From NCBI GenBank assembly GCA_009741485.1, contig CM019217.1, positions 32,387,165 through 32,451,164 on the forward strand: DNA of 64,000 bases, in the 5' to 3' direction. This document shows, piece after piece, positions 47,346 to 63,000 of the stretch (position 1 is its first letter; every line of letters begins with the position of its first letter). A program made the position numbers and the translations under genes. Below the pieces are notes generated by a model, which worked only from the letters and a program-made list of their open reading frames with translations, ran no database searches and had not been told where the DNA came from. This stretch comes from Malurus cyaneus samueli. Taxonomy: Eukaryota > Chordata > Aves > Passeriformes > Maluridae.

Positions 47346-50300
47346 ATGCCTTTTTGTTTTCTGTTTATTTTAAAATTAAATTTGGGTTGAAAGGACAATT
47401 TGAAATGACAGGGTGAAGTTGTGTACTGAAAATGTCAAAAGGAAAAAAGAAAATGTTGTGATGAGTAAATGGTGAGGTGGAAGCCTGAAACTGTTGATAT
47501 TGATAAAAATTTATGACTAGTTTTGAGCTTCAGGGAAAAATACAGTGACCTACAGATTATGGGTGTGAAATCTCTATGTACTGGGCCAGGGATTAAAACA
47601 ATAATTGTTCAGATGTAATTATTTTCAGCCTGAAGGCTACTGTATTCCAGGAATACTGCCATTCTATTAGTCTTGAGATTTCTGAGCAGTTTCCTCCTTT
47701 TCCCCCACTGCCTGAGGACCAGTGAGACAGTTGAGTAAAATAGATACTTACAAAATGGGAAGGAAATATCTCCTTAAGTAAAATTGTCAAGCATGGAAAT
47801 GTTCTGCCATAGGGGTCTGATTTGTTATTAAGTATGGTGGTGCATAAGAAGGTTGCTCTTGCACTGGGTGCTAATAGGTTCTGAGCAAACAAATATTCCC
47901 ACCCTGAGGAGCTTGGTCTGGGTAAAGCCACCCTGAGGTGCTTAGTCTGGGTCAAAGGCTAAAGGCATTTTGACAGCATAGGAGGAAACTAAGAAGCTGC
48001 AGTATGGCCTGAGAGATGATGGTCCCATCAGACCTCTTCTAATGGTCTTCCTGAAGACTTTCTTAGTGTGATAGTACTTTAAGGAAGCATTAAGATGGAA
48101 GGAAAATATGGAAGCACCTCAGAAAGGCAGTGACTTCAGTGGGTGTCAGTAGCTGTGAGAGGCTTTTAGCTTTGCAATGGGAGGAAGAATGGCAGGTTAG
48201 GAGCAGGGTGAGGGTAGGGGATTGGCACTGGTGTGAACTACATCCATCTGTCAGATCACCAGTGCATGTGAGGAGTTAAAGAGCACTGTAAAAGACTTTT
48301 TAGGATATAGGGGAGGAGCTGGTCCTGTGCAAACAGGTGCTGGAAACAAGCCCAAGAACATGACACTCAGTTGATTTACTGGGCCCCAGTACAAGAGAAG
48401 CAGGTAGGGTTTGAGACTCTTCTCAGAACTGCTTGCTTGCCCAAGGACGGACTCTGTAGAAGAGCTGTGTTTGTTCCTAGTGGCTCCCTTCTGGATTATT
48501 TTGAGGGAAGCACTGATGCTTGCTCAGAAAGGATGCTGAGGTATTTTGTTCAGGAACTGAATGCTCTACATACTCTATTGCTTATGAAGTAAGCTCTGGA
48601 TGAAAGACTTTGTCTGCTTGATTTCTTTGAGGTTCTTTTTGGGGGAATGGTGGTTGTGTTGGGATTGTCGGAGGTTTTTTTGTTTTGTTCTGTTGTAGTA
48701 ACAGTGGAATTTGCTGTTCTAGGCTGGAAGCAAGATCAGCCCTCGTGGGCATGAAAAAATACTATTCTGCTGACATGGAAGGATAAAAGGAGTTGTGCGA
48801 AAATGAAAATTGTCAATTTTTCAGTAGATTAAATCAGCAACATCTTGTCCAAAGAGATCTGGTGTAAGGCTATAATGTTAGAGGCAGGAGTCAAGCTGTG
48901 ATGGGGGAATGGTGTTTCTGGAAGAGGACAGAATATTGTTGTGATAAGGAAGACCATCCTTCCTGCAGGACTCCTGGTCAATAGTATCAATCCAGGTGAC
49001 AGGCACTGATGAACTAGTAGGAGAAGTTGTAATGGGAGAAAAGGGCAGTCAAACATAGAGGAGGATATGAAATGATGAGAAATAGTTCTGTTCTAATGGA
49101 TAAGAGAAGGTGAAGCCAAGAAGGAAGGGCCAAAGTGCAATGATTCCTTGGAAACCACATCTCACAGGATGGAGTGTTTTGGGGAAAAGCTTAGGGAGCT
49201 GGTGGCAAAGAAACAGTTGTGCATTTAATGAGGAATTGGAGGTGAACTGTTTGCAAAAAAAAAATCTTATTTCAAGACCTGTCTTTTGAATGGAAGAAAA
49301 AAGGGCTGTGAATTGGATGAAGTTGTGATGATGATAAAATATACAGTTGAGGGATGGAGTGGTTCCTTGAGCAGAAAATGGAATTGCTGAGGATGAATGC
49401 AACAAATTGAGAAGACAGAGGAAGAAGTCTTGAATTAGGAGGCTGATGGAAAACAGCTAGGTGAAGTTCAGGTAATAGCATGGCAGAGAAGAGACTATAC
49501 AGGATTGCATGAGAATGACAGAGATAGTGGAAAGTGCAAGCAGCAACAATACAGCAGGGACTACCCACCTACTTAAATCTGTTCTCCTCCCTTTCCTGGG
49601 TTTGATCAAAAATGAGAGGGGTGAGAAAAATTAGATACCATACTGGATTTTCAGGTCAGGGTATATTTGCCTTTGTAAGTCTATCTGCAGTGCTTGAAGG
49701 CAGAAGCCTTGAGTTTGATTAAATATCCCTTTCTTGACTCATTTTCAAATACAGTGATTGTCTTTCAGCCAGAGTGGGTGGGGTTTTGACATAATTTGGG
49801 ATCACTCTGAACTTTAACTGAAACCAAAACAATGTCTGGTTTCCATTCTGACCTCACAATTAATAGGATCGGTTTACTTGCTCTTAAGTTTTTCCTGTTT
49901 ATTTTTGAATCATAAAGAGAACATATATTTTCTCTTTGTCTCTCTGAAACCATTCTCATGTGATTGCTTGGGGAACAAAATAAGAATCTAGATGCTAGCT
50001 GTGAGATAAAACATATCAGGTAGGAGATCCCTAGTGTTGAGAACACATATACTGATATATTACACTCAGCTTCCTTTGGAACCAAAGTAAACAAATAGGA
50101 TTATGAGGTATTACAATTAGTTTTGCAAGAATACTCATATAACCATTCCATAAACCAACTTAACAATGCAAAAAAGATGCAGAGAATGATAACAGCCAGC
50201 ACTCCCTTGCCTGTCTCTTTCCTAACTGCTCTTGAGATGAAATCTGATTTAATAAAATAGTGTCTGCAAAAACATAACAGCTCAACAACCACCCCTCCTC

Positions 50301-50989
50301 CGAGCAAATACTCTGCTGTTGGTGTATGTGATACCATCCTAGGTGTTCTTAAACTTTTAGTAGTATCCTCACAGGAAGGTTTAACAGGTTTGTCAAATAC
50401 GACCGTTTTGAAAACTATGGTAGTCTAATTAATTTGAATTCTTAGTGCAGACAAATTCTCAGTTTTCATACAGTGACATGTCTGCACCATAGTCTGTCAC
50501 AATGCTCTGAGAATGATGAGTACAAATACATGTAAGCATAAAATTAATGTCACATCCAATCAACTGCAAAACCAACCAATACATCAGGGAATGTGATCCC
50601 TTTTGAAGGTCAGACAAAAAACACATGATATTTCTGTGGACTCTGATACCAGTTTATGGACTGCCTCACCCTGCTAGGTAGTATGAGTACAGTAGTCTGC
50701 AAAGGAAAACTTGCTTGTTACTTGAATTTTGAGTAGGGGGAACCTGAGTGTCTCGGTCAGGAGTTCTGAAATCACCCTAGGTCTCAAGGTCACATCTGAA
50801 TTTCTGTGTCTTCATAGTATGTTAAACTACTTGGTAGCATCTAAATCTGGCATTAGATGCAAGCAAAGTTGACAGTTGCCCAAGGGTAAACAGACATGAG
50901 TGGAAAAACTATGTCCTGACAAAGGAGCTGGGGTGGAAACAACACAGCAAGTTGTTTTCCATTCTTACTTGTTCCCCGGTCAGCAGCAT
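47346..50989. other. Gene-free interval
   Basis: Nothing recognised; 48900-49560 is purine-rich on the plus strand. Confidence 0.5.
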
Positions 50990-51009
50990 CATATATATAT
51001 ATATATATA
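50990..51009. repeat. AT dinucleotide microsatellite
   Basis: About ten uninterrupted AT units. Confidence 0.95.
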
Positions 51010-54000
51010 AGGTGATGGGGAGGGGAACAAAAATAAGCTGAATACTGTGGGCAATTTTGTATGCAGAGAGCTGAACGAGCCTCCTGTTCCAGGGATCAAA
51101 GCACTTCACTCCAGTACTATGAACTTCTCTGAGGCAGTAGCGTCTGTCAAAGCTCTTTTGGCACCACTGTTCAGTTGAATTTTTACCTCTCCAAAGGGGA
51201 GAGCAAAGTGTGCCATTCTGCTTCATCCTGACACTGAGCATGCTTCAACTTTGCTTAGACTGCTGAGAAGTGCTGAGCACGCAGATCTGACCCAGTGCGA
51301 TTGGTATAACCTGGGGCTGCCAGAGCAAAGTTAAACCTCGGGCTACATATCAGAAGGAAATAGAAACCTTTGGACTCGCAACAGTGGACTTCAGCATTGT
51401 TATTTTGAGGTAATAGACTACAGACCTAAGCTGGCAGAAAATCCATTACTACCTTAGTTAGCAGAGCTCAGAGGAAATAAACCATGCTTTGAGAGGCATT
51501 GTGTTTGAGAATGTTTGCAATGATTTATTATTGATGGTATTTAAATGAAATATTTGTTTTCCAAGGATATTCAGGATCATAAAGAAGTTATGAAACAGTA
51601 AAATATCTTCATACACAAAATATTCCTTGGAGGTATGCAAGGTAATGTAAAAACATATCACTCTGTGTAGCATAAAAGTTTCCAACCGCTGACCATCTTC
51701 TGAAATTTAGCATTCTTTTTGCAACAGAAAGAGTCCCTCTCAACACGGATTTCAGGACAATGTCAATAAAATTCATGACAGCACTAGATCAGGAATAGAG
51801 GCAGTTTCATCTATTCCTCTAAGAATGTTACAGCAATGTGCCCAGGATGAGAAAGTTCATGTCTTTGAAAGTGATCCATGCTTCATTTTATCTGCCATTA
51901 GTTGATCCCTGCCATCCACTGATAAATCTGTGCCACCCTAATGTGGAGTGGATCAGGAGAGTCCCATGGTAGCTGAGCTCTGCTAGACAACAGGGTGGTG
52001 TGGCTGCCCCACCCTTTTCACTCCTTTCCTGGAGCTGAAGGCAGAAGAATTGGAAAAATCTACACAATGGATTTCCTGACCTGGATGAAATAGAGTATAG
52101 TATATATATGCATAAGATCCATGGATTCTGATGGTTCTCTAACAAGAGAAAGTGGCTTACAGATAAAACATGTAGCCAAATGAGAAGTGTGCTGAAGGGG
52201 TTCCATCAAGAAGTCTCCTCAAAGCCTGTCAGATGGTTCTCTGTGAGGTCAGGGCTAGCTGCCTGGGCAGCAGGAGAAGGACCACTGAGGGCCTTCAGGT
52301 CTTGGAGGCATAACTTGTTCCTCATCCAGCTCTTTTAGAGCTACAGGAGGTGTCTTGTCCTTTATGCAGACCATCTTCTTAGTGATTGCTGAGGGGACAA
52401 GGAGCTGACAGCTGTAAAGAGCTTCGGTGAGGCAGACTTTGAGTGCCGTGAGCTGCCCAGGAGATGCACAGTAGCTGTGAAGTAACTACATTTGGAGTTG
52501 TAATGAACTCTCTTCAGTTCTCAAAAGCCATAAGAGTCCGTGTGATCGCTTCAAGATTTCTGTAGTGGCTGCAAGTGATCCAAGAGACAGCTGAGTAAAA
52601 CTGTAGTTATGAAATTGCTCATGAATTTCTAAGTACAGACTGGCACAGACCAAAGACTTCAAAGCAATGACCAAATGTCTCTCAGTCATGTTTAAGCTTT
52701 GGTGAGTAAAATTGATATGTTCCCTACCATGTCTGTGTATGACAAATTTCAGAGCCTCTGAGCTTGGAACAAGAATAACTTAAAGGCAAATGGTCTCTCC
52801 ATGTTAATTTGAAATTATTTTCTCTACATCTATTGGTCTAAAAGCTGTATTTTGATCACGTAAGTTACACTAAGAAATCTCCCAATCAAGTAACTTTTCT
52901 AAAACAAGTGGGTATTGCAACACTTGTGAGGAGGTGGGAAAAGAGTGGCTTACTTGAAATTCAGATTTAAGATGCAGTTCAAATTGTTGGTGGAAGGCAG
53001 GGAGGGAAGGAGAAAGGGAAAGGGTGGGTGTGAGACAGGCTTGATCAGATTTGTATTCAAATCAGGTAACAGCCCTGGTGGCAGCGCCGTGTGTCAATGA
53101 CCATGACTTTCCACAGGCTATGGGGAATGCATGCACAAAGCTTCAGTGTGGTTCGGGCAGACTGAGGCTGCTGTGCAAGGAACAGCAGAGTATGGAGCAG
53201 CTGAGGACAGACAGCTGCATTTTCATCCAGTGCACTGGAGCAGCTGACGTGGAGTCCATGACATCCATTCTCTGATGCCAGTGTGACAGAGGTGACCTGA
53301 GATAGCCCAAAACCTGCCAGCACAGTGTTGATTTCTCGCAGTTTCTCGTGGAAATTTAACTTAGTAAACTTGAGGCTTCTACCATCTGATACAAGATAAT
53401 TTTTGTTTGAATAGCAGGAGTTGTGAAACTCAGTTTATTGTTGTGAAACCACTACAATATCTATCTGGTCTAATATCTGCGGCGGTGACAAACTAGTCTT
53501 ATGAAAAGCCTTTTGAATACTCTGCATGGAAATGAATATGGGATCAGTGCAGAGCAAGTGTTCTTGCAATTCCTGGGTCGTCTTCTCCACTGCATCCAGT
53601 CCTTGCAGGGCACAAAGGGCAGATGCAGATGCCCAGCTACATGCACGCCTGAGTAGGGATGCAGGGCTCTCCTTGTGTGTCACAGGACTAAGATGGCTAA
53701 ATATTCTTCAGGAATTGTTTTACAGCTGTGCAGGCTCTGCTTTTTAACTGATTTCCAGGATTAGATCCTGGACTGTGTTCTTCCTGACTTCAGTGAGAGC
53801 ATGACCACAGTAATTCACCAAGGGCAGAAGCCCTGGAAATCTCCCTGTGCAACAGTCACAAGAGAAGTGGAGTTCCACATCTTCTGGATTTTAAATAAGT
53901 ATCTGTGCTGCACTGACTGTATAGAAACCTCTGTGTCAGATAAGAGTATGTGATGATTGAAAGGCTGCAGTGCAGAGGAAAGTGAAAAAGCAGGTAGATC

Positions 54001-57000
54001 TTCTTTGTTACACCTGAACTACATCTAATACTGGCAAATAACTTACTTTAAATGGCAGTTATCTCTGTGACCTGTAGTATGTGAAAGAAGCATAGCTCGC
54101 TCAAATGACAAATCAGTAGAATTTTGAATAAAATATTGAGCAATTTTATCAAAAATAAAGTCCAAGACAATTTAAGAGGTGTGGAGTGTATGTGGTGTGT
54201 GGGGTGCACTTGTATGCGTGGACATGCCTGTGCTGGTGATGGAGAGGACAGCAAGGAGCAGGGAGGGGTAGGCTTGATTGGATGTGAATAATGGGCTTGA
54301 TTTCCAGGCTTTTCATCATGAAGCCTCTTCCAGACTGAAAACTTTCCTGTTCTTCCTGTCTTAAAGCAGATTTCATGGCAAAACAATTCCAAGACTTTGG
54401 CTGTCATCCAAACATACTTGGAGCTGTAGTATTTTAACTGATCAGAAGGCTCCTTTAATTTTTTCTGTCATGCAGCCAAGATCTTGCTATATAAAGATAA
54501 TCCCCAGTTCAGCTTTACCATCTGAAATTATTTTTCCTTAAGAAGCTGTGTTGTAGGAAAAGTGGTGTTTGGCCTTAATGAATCTGGGATATTTCCGTAG
54601 ACTGCTAATGGATATAACAAAAACATAATTCTGATTTTTTAATGTATTTCAGCTATATTTATGTATGACTCTTAATAGGACTTTAACAAATTGATAATAA
54701 GTTCTGCCTAAAAATAGTGGGTGACTGATATTTACGCAGATTTCTGTAGGCAGTGGGTAGGGAGACTCTTCCTTGTATTTTTAAAAGGTCTTGTTAATCT
54801 GATCATAGATTATTATAGACCTTCATTGTAGGTAATGCTAATGTGGGTTTGTGGAAAGAAAAGTCATCTGATGACAAGCTATGTGAAATGAAGTTGCAAA
54901 TTGTACTGTCACTACTTAACTTTTTGATGCAGGCTGCACGAGTCTTCAATTGTTTTCTGTTTAAGGGCAAGATCCTGAAATGTCTATTCATAAAGAGTAA
55001 TCTGACTGCAGGCAACAAGCTTTCTACTTGTGAGCTATATTACCTGCAAGGGCATGATGCACTTACCCTGAAATTACAGCAGATTAGTTGCATGGTAATA
55101 TATTAGAAAGTACATTTTGAAGTTATGCAGGTCTTAATAATTTGGTTTTGGATTCATTGAGCTCAGTTCATGCTTTTCCTCATTAAAAGCCGGGGAGGAG
55201 ACAGCATGGTGAGCACAGCCTGGCAAGGCTCAGTTCTGGGGGCTGTGCCTGTGTACTGTACAAGCTTAGACCACCCTGACAGCCTCACAGTGCTGGGCAA
55301 ATGTTAGGTGCTTGCAGAGAAAACAGAGAATTTCTAATAGTTCTCTTTTCTTTTTGGATAGGCGATGGCAGGAGGGGAGCTCATGTCACTAAAACAAACA
55401 ATAGTATAAAAGGATTTGAAACTACTTGATACATGCCTTATTCTGCATGTGGATTTTAGCCTCTCCTCTAACTACACTGCTCAAAATCTCAGTTTGCTTT
55501 TGTTTCTGTTTTTCTCAATCGTTATTTTGCAAGGCCTTGGGCTTTGGTTATCAATGCAATGGCCTTATAAATGGCATTTGGACATTTGGAAGGTACAGCT
55601 TGTTTTTTTTTTCCTTTTTATCCTTCATCTGGCCATAACTGTATCACATTCAAAAGAGGACTGCTGGCTTTCCAATGACAGCAAATTACCACTGTGCACA
55701 CTTTACTGGGTGACATTTCAGTGCTTACTTTTTAGCAGCGTTGTAACTTTGTAAATTTTTGTAAATAGTGAATGTTAAGTATGTGAGGAACTGCTGACAG
55801 TGATATTGTATTAACTTGGGGGAATTTTTATGAAGAGATATTTTCAGTTCATGATCTTCTTTTTATTCATTAGACCGTTTCTAGTTTTTTAGAAAAAGAA
55901 TACTTCTGTTCAAACTGAACACGATTGCTATTCTGCTTGTGAGAAAACTGGCTCAAGAAGCATCACTGTGTATATAAACTTAATTACATTTGCTTGCTTT
56001 TACTTCACATCCTGTGGGGCTGTTTGGCTTTCTTCCCATTTTCTTGCCTATCCTCCCACTGTATTTTTCAGGTAAATCTCAAACTTGACACATTTTTCCC
56101 AGGATACTGTTGTTCCACTGATAACCTCTGCTGTTCCTTTATTGTTGTGCAGCATATTATTCCTTGTTCCTTCTGCTGAGGAATCCCCAACACAATAGCT
56201 GAACAATGCTCAGGGAATACCAGGTAAGATCTGGAGAACCTCTTATCATATCAGTAAGGTCTTAGTTTTTACCCAAATCTTTCATCTACCAGTCCTTTCA
56301 CTACTGATTTCATCTTGGCTTTGTATGGTCTCCACTACATCTTCTTGCAGCCCTGTGTTGCTTTTAGTGAGTCACTACAGGAAAACCATGCTGCTTATTT
56401 CACTCAGACTCCTTCTATAATTTACTCTCCTTGACACTCCAGAAAGTCTTCATGCTGACCAAGAGGTTTGTCCATAGTGGATCAGTGTAGGATGGAGGCT
56501 TTACCCTGGAAAGACACTAGTTTGAACACGTTTCCAGTATATCTCAAGGTATTCAAATGAACTCAAATTCATTAAAAAAAAGAATCGGCACAAGTGACAT
56601 CCCACATTTACCATAAAAGTAGTTTATGGAAACACAAAAGTAAATGCCAACTCTGGAAGTCCAGATTTCAGTTCATCAGTTTGAAGGAATAGTATTAGCT
56701 GGAGTTTAATGCTATTATCCAGGGGTTTGTAGTCACAAGGAGTAATCTGAATCTGAATTTCAAAATGGGCTTCTCATCATTTCATTTTCATTACTTCTGG
56801 GGAGTTTTTCTGTATTTATGCCAGTGCATCTGGCAGAACCTAATACTAGCTCTTATTTTTACAAGTTGAGAGAGCCCCTGATATTCCCTTTCCCAAGAGT
56901 GTATATACAGAAAGGAGAAAAGAGTTTCCTCCCTCCTCAGATAAACTCTGACCCAGTTTGGGCTAATGTTGGGAAGGGCAAATGGTGACAAAAGCTTCTG

Positions 57001-60000
57001 GGGAGCTTCAAGAGGAAGAGGACACAGAAGGGCTTTGGGTGACAGTCCAGTGTAAGTCAAAGCTTAGTCACGTATTAGCTCAGCATTGGTGACATTAGCC
57101 ACTCTGCATTCAGCCTCAGCCTCATTCCTTCAATGTTTTATTGTTGTGGAAAGATTTTTCATGGAAAAAGGTATGATAAAGGATCACCTTCAACACATAA
57201 TCATGCTTAAAGTAAACAAAAATACCCCGAGCATACATTTTGGTCCTACCATAGCTTTTGTCTGAGCTTGGACATTGTAGACCTTTTTCTTGACAGTTAG
57301 AAGAAAGAATCGTTATTTGCTTCCTTTTATTATGAGCACTCTACAGAGGTGAATGAGCATGGTTTGTGTTCTGACTCCAGGTATACTGTGGGAATCCTGA
57401 AAGGTTACAGAGGGCACAAAGCATCAAATATCATTTTAGAAATAAGATGGAAATAACTTGGTCTGTATGCTGATTTATTTCCCTGCTTACCAAATTGGGG
57501 AAAACCCAGGGGTTAGCTTCATGACGTTGCTCTGTACTTAAATGTGAGATCCACTAGCTTTGATGCTGTCAACAGTGTGATTCAAGTTGTGGTGTCCTTA
57601 CATAATTTCTGACAATGTCTGAAAGAAAAGAAATTCAGGAATTTGTCGAGCTGTGAGCACCAAGAGCCCAAAAAAGTGAGTGCTATGGTTGGAACAGGAA
57701 GAACTAGTTTTTATTGATTCCTATTGCAATCGTTGTAGATATCAAATACATTCTATACAGTCAAAAAGGGCAAAACTGACAATTACGAAGTAAGTACTGG
57801 CATTATTCTGCTTTGAAAAATTTTGTCACTTTTTATGTTCTTAAAGAAAAATACTTGATATTGGGAAATGTGCCAAAAAGCCATACAGAGAACGGGTGGG
57901 GGTTTTCTTTTTCTTTTAGCTATTCCTCAAGAATTGACTTTAGCACTAAAAGGAGTTATGAAAACATCAGCTGCAGCAGTTGCATCCTGAATGGAGCAGC
58001 ACAGTAAAATCTGGTGAAGGAGTGTTTTGCCAGGGCACTTAATAACCAGGGCAGACATGGCAAGGCTCCCTATTTTTCTGGATGAAATAAACCATGCCAG
58101 CTCTTTCGAGTCATCATGTTGTCACCAGGAACCTTTGCCAAACTACAAACTGCTGTTGATATGGGATTTTATCTTTTGCCACCTTTCCCTGAATTACATC
58201 AGAGTAGTTTTGCAACTTATATATGACCTGTTTAATTCAAAATAGAAGTAAAGATTTTGGGGTTTTTTCAGATTTATTCTCTACTGAGTAAACAGTGGAG
58301 TAACAGAACAAACACATACTTTTATCTTGTTGCTTTTCATGGAAGTCTTATTAGTAGGCATGGAGAGAGAAGGATTTTGGGGGTTTTCTCTTATTCTTGA
58401 TAGTCATTTTGCTGTGTGGGCAAATCAGTGCACTTCTCTTTGCCCTTCTTTCTCAATCTGTGAAATGGAGATACTTCTGCTCTGAGATTTGAGACAGCTG
58501 AGCAGTGCCATTGTGGGCTAAATCCCAGAGCAGTTTCAGAAACCTGAAGGAATCAGCATCACTGTGACTTAGTTGGAACAATCCTGGTCTGGTCTAGATA
58601 TGTGTCAGCAGAAAAATTGACCTCAGGGGAGTAAGACTGAAACTGTGACTTTTCTACTAGTGATGATAATGCTGTAAAATGCAAGGAAATATCTGCACTG
58701 CTAAAGGAGACATGCTTTTGGTGTAATCAAAGATGTGGCTTCTTCTGTGGTAGCTGTAGATCTGAAAGGAAATTAGGAAATGTGATAGTGAAAGAAAAAA
58801 ATATGTTGACCAAAGCACTAGGAGACAATTACCTTCTCTTCTATAGGATTAATGATTGGAAATAATATATATTATATTTTGAAGAGACTTTTTGAAAGGC
58901 TAGCTCAGTTAACTATAGCAACCTCTCCTCAGCCACACTCCAGCTTGCCCTCCGGGCAGCCCTGTGAAGTTGTCCACCACCTCCTGTTTAAGGCTTGGAC
59001 GATATGCTCGGAAGAAAAATGGCAGGCAGTACGTGCACTGTGAGAAATTGTCTTTCTGCCACTACGGCGGCTCTTAAACTCCTGTTCTTGTTCCTCTCTG
59101 CTTTGAAGGGAACAGAACAACTCAAGGTTATATGCAGATTGTATTTGGTTGGTTGGTTGGATTTTTTTCAAAACTACCCTAGCAGCAAAAAGAGATCACC
59201 CAAAATCTCTGCAGAGGAGAAATAATGTACTGTAGGGCTTTTGTCTAATTTGACATGTTACTGGAAAAGTAAAATACCAGACAACATTTATTGGAGTGAT
59301 AGGAGCCTGGTGTCCTCACAAGTCCTTGTTTCTAGCTCTCCATTCCCCATGCAAGCCCTGCAATGAAAAGAAATGTGAGAAATGTGCCAGAGCTTTTGCT
59401 GCATTGGAGCTGGCTGATGTAGTTGAGTCTCATTTCTCTCTAAGCACTGTTTGGGGTAGGAAGGAGTCATCAGAGAACTGATGCTTACAAAGAGTAAAAT
59501 CATAGCAGAAAAAACCTCTCAGTTTTATGCCATTAGGATTTGCAGGATCCCCTTGATGGCAGTTGTCTGGCTGCTCAGCCCCAAGGAAGTTTCTTAACAC
59601 CAGAAACTGTCATAGAACGGGTCAGGACTTCCTCTTCTCTCTGACTGCATCACAAGCGTAAGAGGCGGATGATCCATTGCACCATGCAGTGGAAGCAGGT
59701 GGCTTTCTGGAAGTGGCTGTCGCAAATCTGTCTCCAAAAGTTAGTTCCAGAGATACTTCTGTATTGCACCTCTGTGCTGATCTGGACTAGGAAGGGAACT
59801 AGGCATCATTTTCTTGGGTGTTTATTCTCCCCTCTGTATGTTTGGACTTCTGCTTAAAGCAGGGAAAAAGAGGAGTGATGGCAAGTTTATGGATTGTCTT
59901 CTTGAAGCTGGGGAGTGTCAACCATGCTGATGCTGGGCCTGTAAGAAGAGTTGGGTGTGGGAAAGAAGGCTGGGGTATGTGCAGGGGTGAGCTGACCGCC

Positions 60001-63000
60001 ATTTCTGAGGGAGAGCAAGTGAGAAAACTGCTGCCAGGAGAGAGGAAGTGTATGCCTCGGGATAAATGACAGGAAGAGGGAATACTTATTAAGAGAGAGA
60101 GAGACTAGAGCAGGAGCCCTTGGTTTAGAAATAATATTTGTGATCACTGATCAATCATAGCACCTGGGACTAAAACATGTGCAGGCTCCACAGTCAGGAG
60201 GTTTGCGCTGACAGGCATGGTGGGGTTCAGGGGAAAGCCAATTTCTCTGCTGCTAGCTGATCATTAGCCAAACTACATATTTAGAACAATTAATATTTAA
60301 GTCAGACACCAAGTTTTATAGCCTAGATTTGTGCAAGGGTCAAGTACTACCCTATCTCCCAGATTCCTGATTTCTGCATTGGGTGGTATTTCTGTTTCTG
60401 TTTCCAAACCGTGATCAATACTTTAAGAACAGAGTCTGTGCACTTGTTTTTCAGATGTGTCCAAACTTTTCTGACTTTGCTGTAGTGCATAGGTGTCTTT
60501 TGCATCTTACTTTATTTGTCCTTCCCTAATGTCATCAGATGTTTTCTCCCTTCCTCCCCCTCTCATGTAAATTGGCTGAGCTTATTGGAGTGCTTGAAGC
60601 ATAGGCAGGGCAGTTTGAGCTCAGGATTGCAGTAGCACCACTTAATCCAGTCAGACCTCTGATTTCCCCCACCCTGCACCACAAGAGTTCTCCAAAGTAA
60701 AAGGAGTTCCTCTTCAAAGGCAGCTGCAGTATTAGGATATCTTTGTGTCACAGAGGACAGCTCAGGACTTCCGTTTCTTTAACACATCCTTGAACAAACA
60801 TGCCAGTGCATGTATAAACCTGAACAAATATTACTTTTCTTGGGCTTTCATAGGGAGCATGGATGAATATGTGGCTCAAGCACTCACTGTATGAGACTGT
60901 TCTGGCATGAAGAGCTTCCCAGCAACATGGCTGTAAAGCAGCAAAGCTATAAAATGCCTCTGCAGAGAGAGGTGGTGAATTCATATCTGCTCCTTTCTTT
61001 CTGAAGTGTCAGCTCTATAAATGAACCTTTCAGTGCCAAATTCCTCTCTCCAGACAGGAAAAGCAGAGAATAGCCCACCTGAAAACAAATGAACCCTAAG
61101 AACTTTTCCCTTCCCAACTTATTAACAAAGTCCTTGAACTGACCCTGGGGTAGACTTTTACCCAGAAGTGAGGGCAGGTACTAGGGGTTTAATGGACTTT
61201 TACCACTATGGTTGTATTAATGTGGAAAATGGTCTGGTTTTGATGGTAGTGATCAGTACTGCGGAAACATGAAAGAGCTGCCTTTGGATATGATGGGTAT
61301 GGAGTCATGGGCTGGTGGAGTTCCCGCCATCATGTGCATCTGTATTAAGGAGAAAGGAAGAAAGAAGTACATAATTACGAGAGAGTTTGCAGTTAAAAAC
61401 AGAAAATAATTTCCAGTGCATCATCTTTTGACTGTTTTGTAAGCTTTGGAAGTTCCCAACTCTGCTGCCTGTAGACACCATATCTACACAGTGTGAGTAT
61501 GAGTGGATAACCATCCTAATGAAGAATTAGCAATCCACACTGAATAAGAGGATGACATTAATCCAGGAGAGAAGGAACAATCTGAATACCTTCTTTCAAG
61601 ATATTACTGCAGCAAATGTTTTGTTTGAGTAGTGAGAGAGTTTTTGCTCCAAGCCAAGATGGTAAGAGACAGACTACTGTGTATTGAACTATGTGAGATG
61701 GTAAGTCAGAATTTTGCTTATTAGCTGTGGAGACCAAGGGCTTGTTTAGAGATGTAGCTGTGACTGTCTTCACTGTTGTGTTCTTCACCACTGTTGTGGT
61801 CTGGCCAGTTGTGTGTGGTGGGCTGGGTCACAGATCTTAAAATATTGCTTTCCAATCAGCCTTACTTTTTATTCTATCCATCTCACCCAAGCCTCAAGTG
61901 CCCTCCTTCCTGTTGCTGGAGATTTTTGGCTTGTTTTGTTTAAAGTCATAAAGCCTTCGTAACAAAATCCAGACTTGCAGTTTGACCTGCCACGGAAAGG
62001 AGGTCCTAAATAACTGTTATTTCGTTGATGGGTTGCTTAAATATAACACTGCCAAATCAGCCCTTCCTATCAGTCAGACGTTTCTGTGACCATCTGTGTT
62101 TATGTCCAGCCTAGCACTGTATTACCCACTCCTGTCTCTTTGAGGGTTTATTACTGATGCTTGTAAAGAGCTCTGATGCTTAACAACTGTAGATGTTTGA
62201 GACATGGATATCAATATGGTACTCATCAGAATTCATCAATCAACCTATCTGTAGATGCTTCACACTAGTTATTTCCTAGTGAAAATGGAAGTGCAACTCC
62301 AGGAAAATGGAAGCATAATTGGCAGGGGAGTAGAAAAGGAATAAGGAAGCTTGCCAGCAATCTTTGTGAGTCCGGAGGACTTGCATTGTGTAATATAAGT
62401 TGCTGCTGGTTTTGGATGTGCAAATGAACGTGGCATTCCACAGAGAGATGTGAGGAATGCAAGGTAGCAAAATAAAAATATTCAGATATGCTACTATCAC
62501 AGCACTTCCATCAAAAACAATAATGTTTGCACCCTTGGTCTTTGAACAGGTGATGTGTGCAAGAAGCACAATGCACTTGTGCATGTATGAGGTTTCAAAA
62601 TTCAGTTGCTGTGTAAGTGAAGCTGGCTAGGGGGCTGGGGAAGAGTAGCCTGTTACAACAAAGGTTCAGTGTGATTTCACATGTCTTTATAAGCCTGGAG
62701 GTAATTAAGCTTTGCTTTGGGCTCAGCTCATTACGCAGAAGAGAAGATTGCTAGAAAGAACCATAACTGATCTTAATTTCTTCCAGAGCTTAAAGCAAGT
62801 AAATGAAGCTTGCAAGTTTTAAGGAAAAAATTGTGTGCATTCTTGAAGGAATTGTGGAGGAGTCAAATGCACTGAGACTGCAGTATTTGGCATTTGACTA
62901 CTCCTGAAGTCACTGCAAGGTGTGGGACGCTGCAGAGAGTAGACAGAGTTGGAAGAATTCCTTGGAATTGGGAACACTTCTGCTTTTCCCTTCCTGCAGG